Shown here in pieces: positions 63,752 through 64,000 of a stretch of DNA of 64,000 nt. Both the position numbers and the translations under genes were made by a program. The stretch comes from Coemansia sp. RSA 487 (Eukaryota > Kickxellomycota > Kickxellomycetes > Kickxellales > Kickxellaceae), in assembly GCA_027577595.1 (NCBI GenBank), contig JANBRJ010000077.1:1-64000 (forward strand), given 5' to 3'. The notes below the pieces were generated by a model. That model did no database searches, had not been told where the DNA came from, and saw nothing but the letters and a program-made list of their open reading frames with translations. Position 1 is the first letter of the stretch. Each line of letters starts with the position of its first letter.

Positions 63752-64000
63752 GTTTTTATAGAATTATATTCCTAGACTGACATAGAAATTGTAGACAATT
63801 TGTTCTGATATAAACTGCACTGAACTTAGAAATACCATCAAATCAACTGGACCATGCGTTAACGACATATCTGCTCTAATTACTAGCAATAGATAACCAC
63901 AGTAACTGACTGGCTGATTATTATCTTTGCACAAAGAACAAGCTTAGAAATCCTATTGAAAATAGAATATCGGTGAGTTTAGTAGTTCTATTCTATTTTT
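63752..64000. other. window end, no feature seen
   Basis: AT-rich 3' flank of the preceding gene. Confidence 0.4.

Overview
This window looks like nuclear DNA of an early-diverging, non-Dikarya fungus. My best guess is Kickxellomycotina (a Coemansia/Linderina-type genome), inferred from gene content rather than from any database search. The evidence is a full O-GlcNAc transferase (absent from most Dikarya), fungal genes that are almost all intronless, two short GT-AG introns (100 and 126 nt), pyrimidine-rich 5' leaders, TATA boxes at many starts, CAG/CAA-rich glutamine tracts, and degraded copies of a lineage-type F-box-like/LRR gene that starts MS-(A/V)-(L/I).

Layout. 1-4136: the 3' part of a large Gln/Ser-rich putative nuclear regulator, then a membrane protein with a PPxY motif. 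4397-6020: a non-LTR (LINE) relic. 6906-16211: housekeeping genes, comprising an ATAD2/Yta7-type AAA ATPase, an ABCG half-transporter, a mitochondrial-type membrane protein, EB1/Mal3 (spliced) and DPM3. 16212-22517: a giant TPR O-GlcNAc transferase. 24701-29617: a very long RCK/Ime2-type kinase. 30537-34778: mostly gene-poor, AT-rich DNA carrying two tiny zinc-finger genes (a third lies at 50957). 34996-36183: an unknown helical protein.

36450-39062: the most interesting part. A Tc1/mariner relic is followed on the same strand by a decayed Fanzor gene, the eukaryotic relative of TnpB and Cas12 RNA-guided nucleases. It keeps all three RuvC acidic residues and its zinc ribbon, and ends in strong palindromes. 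39355-43659: xanthine dehydrogenase with a duplicated cysteine-rich linker. 43973-47315: a minus-strand cluster of four short, fast-evolving paralogues that I do not recognise, with a pair of perfect hairpins between them.

48099-56799: a CLPTM1-like membrane protein, the third small zinc-finger protein, a Gar2/Nsr1-type nucleolin (spliced), a Cdc1/Ted1/PGAP5-type phosphoesterase and a 4CL-like acyl-CoA ligase. 57393-63751: an AT-rich accessory region with two decayed F-box-like genes and two or three tiny genes, two of which encode signal-peptide proteins (His-rich and Gly/Tyr-rich).

Several genes touch glycosylation and ER biology (OGT, DPM3, CLPTM1-like, Cdc1/Ted1-like), but they are dispersed on both strands and show no sign of being a cluster. 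Initiator codons were checked by eye. In several cases the longest frame starts at TTG or GTG, and the first ATG is used here instead. No tRNA, rRNA, snRNA or CRISPR array was recognised.
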